Assembly: GCA_026702845.1 (NCBI GenBank)
Contig: JADCLS010000021.1
Location: 36,174-100,173, forward strand
Length of the DNA: 64,000 bases
DNA from: Candidatus Heimdallarchaeota archaeon
GTDB lineage: Archaea > Asgardarchaeota > Heimdallarchaeia > Heimdallarchaeales > Kariarchaeaceae
Reading direction: 5' to 3'
The first letter of the stretch is position 1. Every line of letters starts with the position of its first letter. Made by a program: the position numbers and the translations under genes. The notes beneath the pieces are model-generated. The model was not told where the DNA came from. It saw only the letters and a list, made by a program, of their open reading frames with translations, and ran no database searches. Of this stretch, positions 55,284 to 63,753 are shown one piece after another.

Positions 55284-55360
55284 TTCTTTTAATTCTTTGA
55301 GAGAAGGTTGTAGTAAAAAGAGATATTTAAATCATTGATCGCCATAGTTAAAATGCTCAG

Positions 55361-55410
55361 TTGGCTACTCTTGTTCTCATGGCATTGGCAAGATCCAGCT
55401 TCATGATTCT
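55361..55410 (-). pseudogene. Relic of an FtsX permease 3' end
   Basis: 47 of 50 bases match 57249-57298, the last codons of the ABC permease. The minus strand still reads RIMKLDLANAMRTRVAN, the permease C-terminus, then diverges. It is the surviving end of a second permease copy or of a duplication. Confidence 0.7.
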
Positions 55411-55490
55411 TCAGTAATCTGAGGATACATTCTCAACAAAATATCATGTAGATTTGGTATTTAATACTTTTACCTTTTTTTAAACATTAT

Positions 55491-55519
55491 TTTCAAACTT
55501 CAAATAAGTTGATTTAGAG
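55491..55519. repeat. 29-bp repeat shared with 57174-57202
   Basis: TTTCAAAC/TTTCAAATAAGTTGATTT-type sequence; 28 of 29 bases match 57174-57202 on the other side of the MFS gene, and partial similarity continues for about 20 bases (TTTGGCTCTGATGC against TTTGATTGTGATGC). Both copies are in the same orientation. Confidence 0.65.
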
Positions 55520-55814
55520 AATCATTTGGCTCTGATGCTAGCAGGTAAGATATAGATAAGTCAGAGGTTGAATGTCAATTCAAAAATGCAAAAATCATAT
55601 CTTATCGAATATGTATAGAAGAGATTCAATATACGATATTTTATGTACCATTAATATGATTTTTTTTACTTAAAACTGAATAATCATCTGAAATTCGAAA
55701 TATTTTTTTCGAAATTAGGAAGAATAAGATATTTGTTTACTTTGGTAGATAAGTTCTAATTCGTGCTTTCAAATAATCCTGTCTAGTTTTTAAACTATTA
55801 TTAAAACGAAACCT

Positions 55815-57056
55815 ATGACTGAGGAGCACTTTCGTTCTAAGGGTTATATGAACTTCCTAATAATATTTTTAGGATTTGTTGCACTGGTTGATCAATATTT
55901 ATCCTTGATTGAGACAGCTACTATCGATTTTATTCTAGAAGATTTTGGAATAAGTTTCAGTGAATTTTCATTATGGCAAGGAATTGTGAGCATATTAGCA
56001 TTTTTTGTCTTTCTAATCAGCTGGCTTGGAGTTTACTTTGGCAGGAGAACAGGAATGGGATCCTTAATACTTATAATGAGCATACCTGCAGTTATCATTG
56101 GGTTAGTCGGACCGAGTTCCTTTACTTTGTTTATCATTCTCTATGGAATAATGATCATGGGTACTAATGTAAATTTCTGGGCTATACCCATTTCAGAAGA
56201 ATCTCCTGCTAATAAACGGGGACAATATGGAGCAATAGTGTTTCTCATAGGATTATTACCCCTATATGCATTTCTTGGAGGGCCAATATCAAGAAGTCTA
56301 GGCTGGCAATGGGCATTTGGTTTGATGGGAATTTTTGGCATTCTAACCTTCATAATGCTGTATTTTATGAAGGAAACCAAAAGATGGGAGGAAAATCAAG
56401 AAGAGTTCAAGCATTCTAAAGATACCTTTATCAAAAGTGTGAAATTAATTTCTAAGGATGATTGGAAATTTATTGGGATTTATGGTGCTATTTACATTTG
56501 TTGGAGTACAGGGTTTAAATTGGTTACAACCTCATTAAAATTGCTCTATACCAAGGTGATAGGCCTTTCTGATACTGAGTGGGATGGAATACTCACTATA
56601 GGGGGTTTGATGACCATTGTTGGAGCATTAACAATAGGGATCATTTTAGAGAAAGCTGGGAGAATTCCTGCCTTTATTTGGAGTGTTGGAGGAGCAGTCA
56701 TCGCTTTTCTTGGTCTAGCCTTAACCAGTGCATCAGTATTTGCAATTGCAATTTATTTCTTCATGGCAAGTGTCCTTGGATTTCTCTTGGTCTATAATGC
56801 TGAAATGCTACCCACTGAGATCAGAGGGGTTGGAATTGGAATATTATCCACATTCTCTCGAGTAGGTTTTGTAGTAGGTCCCTTATTGGTCTATACCATT
56901 ATTCCAGAGGTTGATAGCATAACCAGTTCCAATCTCGCAGATTTCAACACGTTGTACTACTTGGGAGCTATTATAATGACATTACCTTTCCTGTCTCTCT
57001 TTTACAATAGAAAGGAAACTAGAGGTAAAACTCTTGAAGAAATAAGCGAAAAATGA
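55815..57056 (+). CDS. MFS transporter, sugar/organic-acid porter type
   Basis: 413 residues, 12 membrane helices. The loop 2-3 motif reads SWLGVYFGRRTGM, the mid-loop after helix 6 is FMKETKRWEENQEE (cf. P-E-S-P-R-W in sugar porters), and the end ETRGKTLEEISEK is the classical PETKGxxLEEI terminus of sugar/metabolite:H+ symporters. So it belongs to the sugar-porter/AAHS side of the superfamily and probably imports or exports a small organic solute across the membrane. Substrate unknown. It is flanked on both sides by fragments duplicated from the ABC permease region. Confidence 0.8.
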   Translation: MTEEHFRSKGYMNFLIIFLGFVALVDQYLSLIETATIDFILEDFGISFSEFSLWQGIVSILAFFVFLISWLGVYFGRRTGMGSLILIMSIPAVIIGLVGPSSFTLFIILYGIMIMGTNVNFWAIPISEESPANKRGQYGAIVFLIGLLPLYAFLGGPISRSLGWQWAFGLMGIFGILTFIMLYFMKETKRWEENQEEFKHSKDTFIKSVKLISKDDWKFIGIYGAIYICWSTGFKLVTTSLKLLYTKVIGLSDTEWDGILTIGGLMTIVGALTIGIILEKAGRIPAFIWSVGGAVIAFLGLALTSASVFAIAIYFFMASVLGFLLVYNAEMLPTEIRGVGIGILSTFSRVGFVVGPLLVYTIIPEVDSITSSNLADFNTLYYLGAIIMTLPFLSLFYNRKETRGKTLEEISEK

Positions 57057-57244
57057 ATGCAATTGAAATTTAATGAGATTAAGATGTGACTAAAGGACCA
57101 GAAGGCCCATTTTTTATGTATTCAAGGGATCTACTACGTAGCAACTGAGAAATTTTAACAGATGAAAATTTAGTTTCAAATTTCAAATAAGTTGATTTAG
57201 AGTTTAATTTGATTGTGATGCGAACATTATCAATTTTTGTCTTT

Positions 57245-59680
57245 TTAATTTGCCACTCTTGTTCTCATGGCATTAGCAAGATCCAGCTTCATGATTCTCT
57301 TGTACGCAGAGAAAACACCAAATCCAGATGCTATTAACGCGGTGAATATTCCTGCACCATAACTAGCAGGAGCAATATACACATCCATAACCAGTAGATC
57401 GCCAGCAATTGTATCCATGACATACTTTGTGGACCAGTATCCAGCAGGAATGGCAAAGAATGACCCCAGAATGGCAATAACCACTGATTGAAGGGCGATT
57501 ACCTTGAATACAGTTCTACCTCTAGCACCAAGAGTTCTGAAGTTTATAAATTCAGTTTCTCTACTTATCACATCAAGTACAATGGTATTAAAGGCAAAGA
57601 GAGCAATTGTACCAAAGCCAATGATGACCATGATTGCTACCAGGGCAAGGAGACCCTGTATCATGACATCAAAACTCGCCACTACCTCATCATTGACAAC
57701 AATGATGGCAAGTGGTAGATGTGCATCGAGCATATCATCAGTGATCACTTTCTTGAGCACAGTATGATCTACAGGATCATCATCAACCTTTTCCTTGGCT
57801 TTGATCATGACACTGGTGACATTATTGTTACTATCAAGAATATCCTGAAGCACTGATAATTTGAGGAATGCCTTCTCAGCTACTAATTCCTTGGCAATAC
57901 CAGATAGGGTGAAAGTCCGATTGTACAACTCCACCTCATCTCCCATGGATAGATTAAAATCCTTGGCAATCAGCACTGAAAGAACAATCTCATTATTTGC
58001 ACTGGGGAATTTACCCTCAATATAATCGATTTTTCGTAAGCCAGTATCACTATTCAGACCCTCGATATAGACTGATTTATTGAGATCTCCATCCTGCATC
58101 TCTGTGGCAGCTGTAGAGAAGAATTCATAAGATGTGACATTCTCCACATTATCCAGTACTTCAGCAATCTCTGCGGGTAAGATAGGTGTCATGAAATGAG
58201 CCTCCATATCATAGGTTAGAAGATCATCATAGGTATGACTCAAGGCTGCATCAAAGCTGTCCATGAAGCCAAATGATGCCACCAGCAAAACCATGGATAT
58301 ACCATAAGTGAGTATGGTGAGAATGGTCTTTCTGCGATGGCGTAACAGGGATCGAATGGGTACCGTGATACTGGGAGTATTAAGACCTGGAATTTTGGAG
58401 GTTATTCTCTCGATTATTGGTTTCTTACTAAATACCATAGTGATAAATGCAGATGCCATGGCTTCTCTTGGCTTTATTCTGGCTGCACCGATACTTGCAA
58501 GTAAGCTTATTATCACAACTAAACCAAAATTAACAGCAAATGCCTCGTAGAATGGTTCGATATGAAAATCAGTGATAAGTACAGAATCAGGTAGATTGAG
58601 TATATGTCCATACTCTGCTACCCCAGCATTAGCCATCTCATAACCAAGAGGAATCCCAATGAGAACTCCAATGATCCCCAGGGTCAATGATAACCAGGTA
58701 TAGTGGTTAACAACTTTTGATTTATGACCACCCAATGCACGCATGGTACCAATAACATTTCTTTGTGACGCTATTAACTTGGAAATATTATCATACATAA
58801 CAAAAAGAGCAAGTAGAAGAATAATTGTACCAAAGGCCCTGGCAAACTCGTCAAGAGCACCAACATCACCTTCTTTCATAGTCTGCTCCATCTCATCCTC
58901 AAGTAAGGTATAGCTGACAAACGGAGCAATATCCTTGATTTCCTCCTTAATCAGATCTATTTGAGCATCAATCTCATCATCTGAAAGATTGGAATTGAAC
59001 TTCACAAGTATCTCATTCACGAAATTATCAGGTAATCCCATGATCTCAGTAAGTGTATCAAGTTTCAACCAGCTAGCGGCCAAACCTGTAAGATCGGGCA
59101 ACCCACTTACTGGATGGATCATATACACATACTCAGGGCTCATTACAGTTCCTTTGAGATTGAACTCCTCTTTCCCAAAGGGTGTATCCAACCATAGAGA
59201 ATCTCCAAGTTTCATCTCTTTTATGACATTACCATCCTTATCCACCTCATTCTGAGCTTTGAAGAATTGGGTGATAACCAGCAGATCGTTATCCTGATCA
59301 ATAAAATCCCCTTTTTGAATTACAAAACTGTTCACCTTGGGTAGAGTATCACCAGGAATACCATATAAGGGGGCTGTAAGTGGAGTTCCATTCTGTTCTG
59401 TTCTCATCCCTGTAATTGTAGTCAATCGGTAATCCCAAACATCAATAGAATCAAAATCCAAAGTGAAATCAGTGATATTGATATAATCATTGAGTGAGAA
59501 GCGGACTGATTCAATATGTGTCTCATCCTCAAGCGCATCAAATGAGGCCTCTGCATTTATATACATCAGAAGCAAGCCCCCATATAGTGCGGTGGCAAAG
59601 GCAATAATAATGACGATGGAGATACTCCTACCCTTGTTACGCCATAGATCTCGTCGAATCTTGGTTGCAAGGATACCCAT
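57245..59680 (-). CDS. FtsX/MacB-type ABC transporter permease
   Basis: 811 residues: N-terminal helix (RSISIVIIIAFATALYGGLL), a MacB-type extracellular domain, three helices (FARAFGTIILLLALFVMYDN, YTWLSLTLGIIGVLIGIPLG, FEAFAVNFGLVVIISLLASI), a second signal-like helix (RKTILTILTYGISMVLLVAS) with another extracellular domain, and three final helices (ALVAIMVIIGFGTIALFAFN onward). This is the long, duplicated FtsX architecture found in lipid/lipoprotein or peptide export systems. It follows the ATPase gene after one base and is clearly its partner. The final codons are duplicated at 55361. Confidence 0.88.
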   Translation of the reverse strand: MGILATKIRRDLWRNKGRSISIVIIIAFATALYGGLLLMYINAEASFDALEDETHIESVRFSLNDYINITDFTLDFDSIDVWDYRLTTITGMRTEQNGTPLTAPLYGIPGDTLPKVNSFVIQKGDFIDQDNDLLVITQFFKAQNEVDKDGNVIKEMKLGDSLWLDTPFGKEEFNLKGTVMSPEYVYMIHPVSGLPDLTGLAASWLKLDTLTEIMGLPDNFVNEILVKFNSNLSDDEIDAQIDLIKEEIKDIAPFVSYTLLEDEMEQTMKEGDVGALDEFARAFGTIILLLALFVMYDNISKLIASQRNVIGTMRALGGHKSKVVNHYTWLSLTLGIIGVLIGIPLGYEMANAGVAEYGHILNLPDSVLITDFHIEPFYEAFAVNFGLVVIISLLASIGAARIKPREAMASAFITMVFSKKPIIERITSKIPGLNTPSITVPIRSLLRHRRKTILTILTYGISMVLLVASFGFMDSFDAALSHTYDDLLTYDMEAHFMTPILPAEIAEVLDNVENVTSYEFFSTAATEMQDGDLNKSVYIEGLNSDTGLRKIDYIEGKFPSANNEIVLSVLIAKDFNLSMGDEVELYNRTFTLSGIAKELVAEKAFLKLSVLQDILDSNNNVTSVMIKAKEKVDDDPVDHTVLKKVITDDMLDAHLPLAIIVVNDEVVASFDVMIQGLLALVAIMVIIGFGTIALFAFNTIVLDVISRETEFINFRTLGARGRTVFKVIALQSVVIAILGSFFAIPAGYWSTKYVMDTIAGDLLVMDVYIAPASYGAGIFTALIASGFGVFSAYKRIMKLDLANAMRTRVAN

Positions 59681-59681
59681 A

Positions 59682-60395
59682 TTAGTCGCCTCCTGACAAG
59701 AACCTCTCTAATTCACCCTTGCCCTCTAGAAGTTTTCCATCTTCCATGATAAGGAGACGATCAGCTATCTTGGCCATTGAGGGATCATGAGTTACCACAC
59801 AGAAGGTGATTCCCTCCTTCTTGTTGATTTCCTGCATGACATCCACAACCATCTTACCTGTGGGCTTGTCTAGATTGCCAGTGGGTTCATCAGCCACAAT
59901 GATGGTTGGTTTCTTGACCAGTGCTCGAGCCACAGCCACACGTTGCTGCTGACCACCTGAGATCTGTGATGGAAAACGATCAATTTCCTCATGTAGCCCT
60001 ACTGCCTCAAGTGCAGCTATAGCTCTCTCTCGTTGATTCTTCTTCTCACCCATCATCTCGAGTGCAAGCTGTACATTTTCGGCACAGGTAAGGCTTGGAA
60101 TCAAATTATGAAACTGGAACACCCAACCAATTGTGGCTCTACGATGCTCAGTCATCTGTCTATCATCAAAATCTGTCACATTTACCCCTCCAACGACGAT
60201 GGTTCCACTGGAGGGTTGGTCTATACCTCCGAGTTGATTGAGTAATGTTGTTTTTCCCGAACCTGAGGCTCCGAGGATTACTACGAATTCACCCTTATTG
60301 ATGGTGAGATTAACGCCATTGAGGGCGTGTACCACCACATCACCGGTTTTAAACTCCCGGTGCACATCTTGTATTTCTATTATTGCTTCTGTCAT
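59682..60395 (-). CDS. LolD/MacB-type ABC transporter ATPase
   Basis: 237 residues with a full ABC cassette: Walker A GASGSGKTT, Q-loop QFHNLIPSLT, signature SGGQQQRVAVARAL, Walker B TIIVADEPTGNLD and H-loop VVTHDP. The DEPTGNLD and VNVTDFDDRQM segments place it with the LolD/MacB/FtsE group, which energises FtsX-type permeases for export of lipids, peptides or drugs. Its start abuts the tetR stop and its stop abuts the permease start, so the three form one operon repressed by the TetR protein. Confidence 0.93.
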   Translation of the reverse strand: MTEAIIEIQDVHREFKTGDVVVHALNGVNLTINKGEFVVILGASGSGKTTLLNQLGGIDQPSSGTIVVGGVNVTDFDDRQMTEHRRATIGWVFQFHNLIPSLTCAENVQLALEMMGEKKNQRERAIAALEAVGLHEEIDRFPSQISGGQQQRVAVARALVKKPTIIVADEPTGNLDKPTGKMVVDVMQEINKKEGITFCVVTHDPSMAKIADRLLIMEDGKLLEGKGELERFLSGGD

Positions 60396-61025
60396 TTATT
60401 TTGTCTCCTTTTTTTTCCAGAAACGGACAATATCTATGATCTCTTCCACCACACCTTGAATAACCATGGGAATCATTGCTTTTTGATCAAATGGAATAAA
60501 TTCTAGCTGTAGAATAATTCCATCAAGAATTGAAAACAAAATCATTGTTTTCACCTCAATCCTTTCTTTAATCCCTAGTACCTCAAACATCTGAACCAGC
60601 ATAACTTGGTAACCTTGCATCAATTCTATTAAATGTTTGATAGGACTTTCAGGATCTAAAAAATTAGGGGTATAAACTGACATGTAATCCAAAACAAACT
60701 TCATTAGATTGGGATTACTCTGTTCGATATCATACATTTTGGTAATTTCTTTCCGAAAATATTTTTCCCAATTTTTTGGATCATTTCTCAATTCATCAAG
60801 CAAATCGTTGAATATGATTACAAATTCCTCAAATATATCCTCAAGTATAGCTGTCACAAGAGTCTCCTTGTTGGTCCAGTGATGGAAAACAGATCCTTTA
60901 GAAACCTCCGCTTTATCAGCAATTTCCTCTGTACTCACCGAACTAATGGATTTTGAGAGAAATAATTCCTTTGCTGCCTCAAGAATTTTTCTCTTTGTCT
61001 CTTGTCTTTGCAGTTCTCTTGCCAT
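60396..61025 (-). CDS. TetR-family repressor of the ABC exporter operon
   Basis: 209 residues from the ATG at 61025 (ten codons of N-terminal extension are possible from 61055, but relatives start near MARELQRQETKRKIL). The N-terminal helix-turn-helix is KILEAAKELFLSKSISSVST and EEIADKAEVSKGSVFHHWTN, typical TetR; the rest is a helical ligand-binding domain. It should bind the TTGACT-type palindromes upstream and release on ligand binding, de-repressing the ABC ATPase and permease immediately downstream. The ligand, probably the exported compound or its analogue, is unknown. Confidence 0.88.
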   Translation of the reverse strand: MARELQRQETKRKILEAAKELFLSKSISSVSTEEIADKAEVSKGSVFHHWTNKETLVTAILEDIFEEFVIIFNDLLDELRNDPKNWEKYFRKEITKMYDIEQSNPNLMKFVLDYMSVYTPNFLDPESPIKHLIELMQGYQVMLVQMFEVLGIKERIEVKTMILFSILDGIILQLEFIPFDQKAMIPMVIQGVVEEIIDIVRFWKKKETK

Positions 61026-61076
61026 GGTTATTTCCTGTGATGGACTATTCCACAAGGGAATAACCTTATCACATTA

Positions 61077-61146
61077 TTGACTATCCAGTCAGTCAATATA
61101 AAGTTGACTTATCAGTCAGTGAATAGTTGACTAACCGGTTAGTCAA
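61077..61146. promoter_or_regulatory. Three TetR operator-like sites
   Basis: TTGACTATCCAGTCAGTCAA (61077-61096), TTGACTTATCAGTCAG (61104-61119) and a perfect 20-bp palindrome TTGACTAACCGGTTAGTCAA (61127-61146). Starts are 27 and 23 bp apart. On the minus strand a TATA-like CTTTATATTG (about 61095-61104) lies between the sites, so bound repressor would block initiation of tetR and the exporter genes. Confidence 0.8.
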
Positions 61147-61311
61147 TTGGTGCAAAAGTCCATAATTAATGAATTACTCATGTCGGGTTCAATCCATCTT
61201 AAAATCTCTTCCTCAAGGCATGGTAAATTTATCTCTTATAACCAATCCGATGATCTTTGTTTACTATATTCATATTTTTCAATTCTTATCTGCTTCTTCA
61301 TAGTAAGAAAA

Positions 61312-61698
61312 TCAAGTAGAGCTCTCATTCTCTGGAATTATCTCAAATCTTTCTTTTATACTTGGATGATATAGATATCGGATAAGGAAAATGGAAAGAA
61401 TTATTTTGCCTATTCCCCAAATGGATGAAATTCTCCAAATACCAAAGAATATCTCAAGTATCGTAAGAAACATCAAATGGGTTCGTCGAGAGTTATTTTC
61501 TTGCTCAATTCCTTTATAAAACCAGATGTATAACAGGAATATCGGTGAATATAAGATAGAAATAATGATTCGGGCAATTAGGTCATATCCTCCAAGCACT
61601 TCACCAATGTATACAAAGAAATTTATGAGAATTTGAATAGACAAAATAAAAAGGATTTTACTAATTATTTTTTCGGATTCATCAATAATCTCATTCAT
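61312..61698 (-). CDS. Small membrane protein
   Basis: 128 residues with three to four membrane helices (SKILFILSIQILINFFVYIG, LIARIIISILYSPIFLLYIW, THLMFLTILEIFFGIWRISS, GIGKIILSIFLIRYLY) and a polar C-terminal tail. Charged residues lie mostly in the short loops (GIEQENNSRRTH). No signature for a known family. It starts a minus-strand stretch with the short gene at 61725, but the two are not clearly coupled. Confidence 0.55.
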   Translation of the reverse strand: MNEIIDESEKIISKILFILSIQILINFFVYIGEVLGGYDLIARIIISILYSPIFLLYIWFYKGIEQENNSRRTHLMFLTILEIFFGIWRISSIWGIGKIILSIFLIRYLYHPSIKERFEIIPENESST

Positions 61699-61724
61699 AG
61701 CATTGAAACTCCATGGATTTACCC

Positions 61725-61982
61725 TCAGATTAATTTCCTTAAAGGAAAATCATCTCCAAGAGGGTCGATGGGGCTGACAATAAAACCTTGTATAATTACT
61801 TCAACCTCTTTTGCACATTTACCTATGCAAAAAAGGTAGATATGAGGGAAATAGAAATTGGATGAGTTTTGATTATTAATGATAGAAATAACATGGGCAT
61901 TCCCAGATAAAGAATCTAATAAATTAAATGATTGTTCCTCTATTAGTTTGGAGAGCACTAACCTTCTGTTATCCAAAAGCAT
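61725..61982 (-). CDS. Hypothetical small protein
   Basis: 85 residues: a polar start (MLLDNRRLVLSKLIEEQSFN) and a hydrophobic/aromatic middle with two Cys (HIYLFCIGKCAKEVEVIIQG). The hydrophobic stretch is too short and broken for a membrane span. A possible TATA-like TATTATAC lies about 60 nt upstream on its strand. Coding character is moderate; it could also be a spurious frame, since the opposite strand is also open over part of it. Confidence 0.35.
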   Translation of the reverse strand: MLLDNRRLVLSKLIEEQSFNLLDSLSGNAHVISIINNQNSSNFYFPHIYLFCIGKCAKEVEVIIQGFIVSPIDPLGDDFPLRKLI

Positions 61983-62071
61983 TATTGTCTAATAGATCCA
62001 CTATTCTCATCAACAAATCCCAATTACACATCAGACAAGTATAATAAGGTTCAAATCTTATAATATTTGAT

Positions 62072-62683
62072 ATGAGATTTTTTTTTCTTTCTCTGCTTAT
62101 TGTTACACTACTTGTGCCAACACAGGCCAGCATAGATGACGTAACTACCAGAATAACTGATGTATCTCCTTTCATACCCCAATTCACACATGAAAATGAT
62201 GTATATCTAGAGATCGATGTAGAATTGGTAAATGATGGGGAAAGCATTGGGATCTGGGGAGATGGATGCCATAGAGGTAGTGTAAAAGCAGTTAATATGA
62301 ATTTCAGCTCTCCTGTTCTCTTCGCAACAATGGAGATTTCCTGTCCCTCCATAACACTTCATTCAGTTTCACCGGGAAGTTACAACTATACCTGGGGTTA
62401 CTATCTCAGAGAAGAGAACAACTCAAGAATTCCTGATGGATCATTTGATATTTACTATAGAGTAATGACACAGATTGGCCCTGAAGAAGGAGGAGAAAGC
62501 AAGGAATGTACTAATGCCTATTTTGCACATATAGTTGTAACAAATGGTACATTTGAAGTAAGGTATAGTGATTCTTACCTTACAAATCTAAGTACTACTA
62601 GTGCAGATTATCCAATCTTTACTCTTGTTTTGCTACCCATTATAGGCCTGTTGTCAAGACGTTACCACAATAGAAACCAATAA
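62072..62683 (+). CDS. Secreted, membrane-anchored protein
   Basis: 203 residues: signal peptide (MRFFFLSLLIVTLLVPTQA), a beta-rich outside part with three Cys (WGDGCHRG, MEISCPSIT, SKECTNAYF) that could pair, several Asn-x-Ser/Thr sites (NFSS, NYTW, NNSR, NGTF, NLSTT), and a C-terminal helix with basic end (FTLVLLPIIGLLSRRYHNRN). The tail has the same helix-plus-basic layout as the other surface proteins. Domain not recognised. A TATA-like TTATAATATT lies about 28 nt before the ATG, so the transcript may be leaderless. Confidence 0.65.
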   Translation: MRFFFLSLLIVTLLVPTQASIDDVTTRITDVSPFIPQFTHENDVYLEIDVELVNDGESIGIWGDGCHRGSVKAVNMNFSSPVLFATMEISCPSITLHSVSPGSYNYTWGYYLREENNSRIPDGSFDIYYRVMTQIGPEEGGESKECTNAYFAHIVVTNGTFEVRYSDSYLTNLSTTSADYPIFTLVLLPIIGLLSRRYHNRNQ

Positions 62684-62743
62684 TAATTGAAAATTATCCG
62701 TACCTATAAGTTATAATTGTAGGTTATAGAACTAGTCCACAAT

Positions 62744-63523
62744 TCAATTATTAACCAAACAAAGATATGTAAGGTAATGAATGGGATTGGTGAATCCTAG
62801 CTTTAATGCCAAGTCCCGAGATGCAGGATTTGCAGCATCCCAAGCAGGAGATTTATTGTTTTCCAAAGCATACTCCATAAGCTTTAAACAAGCTTGAAAA
62901 GCTAAGCCTTTTCTTCGATAATTTTCATTATCTCGTGTTCGTACATCAATCTCCAATTCATCATCCATAAATGGTACTCCTGAACAGGTAGACACTAGTA
63001 TATCATTAGTCTTATCAATTATTCCAAAAACGATTGCTGAATCAAGAAATTGCGATATCGATCCATAGGTTACATGTCCGATTTTTCCCATTTCATCATT
63101 AAAATACGATTCATCGTCTTTGGTAAATCTCTTCATCTCATATCCATCTGGTAATTCAGTCATTTTCTCTCGAATTAAATCAAGACTCAAATCTGCATAA
63201 GATAAAGCCCACCTATCATAGGGTACAACCTTTTTGAAATATCTCAATAGAGATGTTTGATATTCAGAATTCTGTTCATTTTGTGGAACGAGGAGAAATA
63301 TATCTTCCTTATTTTCAAATAGGACTGAATAATCATCATTAGGATCTGCTAATAATACACTTACCATGGGATGAGTAATTAGTGCTATTTTAGGATTTAC
63401 TGTTGCATCGACAAACGCTTTACTTCGAGAATCATGTAATAAATGGATAAATAACCCTCTTAAATGATTTATATTATGTCCAAGAGATTTAAGAGAAGGA
63501 ATTTTTGAAGTTTCTAATATCAT
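62744..63523 (-). CDS. GNAT-family acetyltransferase
   Basis: 259 residues. The C-terminal half has the acetyl-CoA site: DVRTRDNENYRRKGLAFQAC, i.e. the R/Q-x-x-G-x-A pyrophosphate loop (RRKGLA) followed by the alpha3 helix, then SPAWDAANPASRDLALKLGF, the usual motif B. The N-terminal 110 residues form an additional domain, as in the long GNAT proteins of the PF12746 type. It transfers an acetyl group to an unknown amine substrate. Unlike the truncated copy at 5842, the cofactor site is complete. Confidence 0.75.
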   Translation of the reverse strand: MILETSKIPSLKSLGHNINHLRGLFIHLLHDSRSKAFVDATVNPKIALITHPMVSVLLADPNDDYSVLFENKEDIFLLVPQNEQNSEYQTSLLRYFKKVVPYDRWALSYADLSLDLIREKMTELPDGYEMKRFTKDDESYFNDEMGKIGHVTYGSISQFLDSAIVFGIIDKTNDILVSTCSGVPFMDDELEIDVRTRDNENYRRKGLAFQACLKLMEYALENNKSPAWDAANPASRDLALKLGFTNPIHYLTYLCLVNN

Positions 63524-63642
63524 TGAAAGATGTATCCTGGTGTAATATTAAAATTGTTGGTTTTCACCCAATCTGTATTTGTTCAAGGAACCTTTGATGA
63601 TTGATTTTTCTTTTCAGTATAATATTAATAGCAGACAATTAA

Positions 63643-63753
63643 TTATCTTCTATTTGCTGCTGATTTCTTTTTCTTCTTCTTTCCTTCCATTTTTTCTTTT
63701 GTTTTATTCTCTATCGGCTTAGAATCTGATTTATCACTTGATTTTTTTGACAT
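63643..63753 (-). CDS. Lysine-rich 36-residue protein
   Basis: A very short gene: MSKKSSDKSDSKPIENKTKE followed by KMEGKKKKKKSAANRR. Fourteen of 36 residues are Lys and two Arg, with no hydrophobic core, so the product should be disordered and nucleic-acid or ribosome binding; this is inference. A TATA-like CTTATAAAA (minus strand, about 63773-63782) lies 25 nt before the ATG, the position expected for a leaderless archaeal gene, which is the main support. Lys-rich tails are seen in ribosomal proteins such as eS25, but the length does not fit. Confidence 0.5.
   Translation of the reverse strand: MSKKSSDKSDSKPIENKTKEKMEGKKKKKKSAANRR

Larger units (their letters stand above)
55284..55814. other. 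531-bp gene-free region with two duplicated fragments
   Basis: Between the divergent nucleotidyltransferase and MFS genes. It contains a TATA-like box for the minus-strand gene (about 55325), a relic of the FtsX permease 3' end (55361-55410) and a 29-bp repeat (55491-55519). I see no other coding, RNA or regulatory element; the rest is AT-rich. Confidence 0.6.

Noticed and set aside
61147..61374. 75-codon plus-strand frame with TTG start next to the TetR operators
   Set aside because: No promoter, no ATG near the start, overlaps the minus-strand membrane gene, and composition is random.
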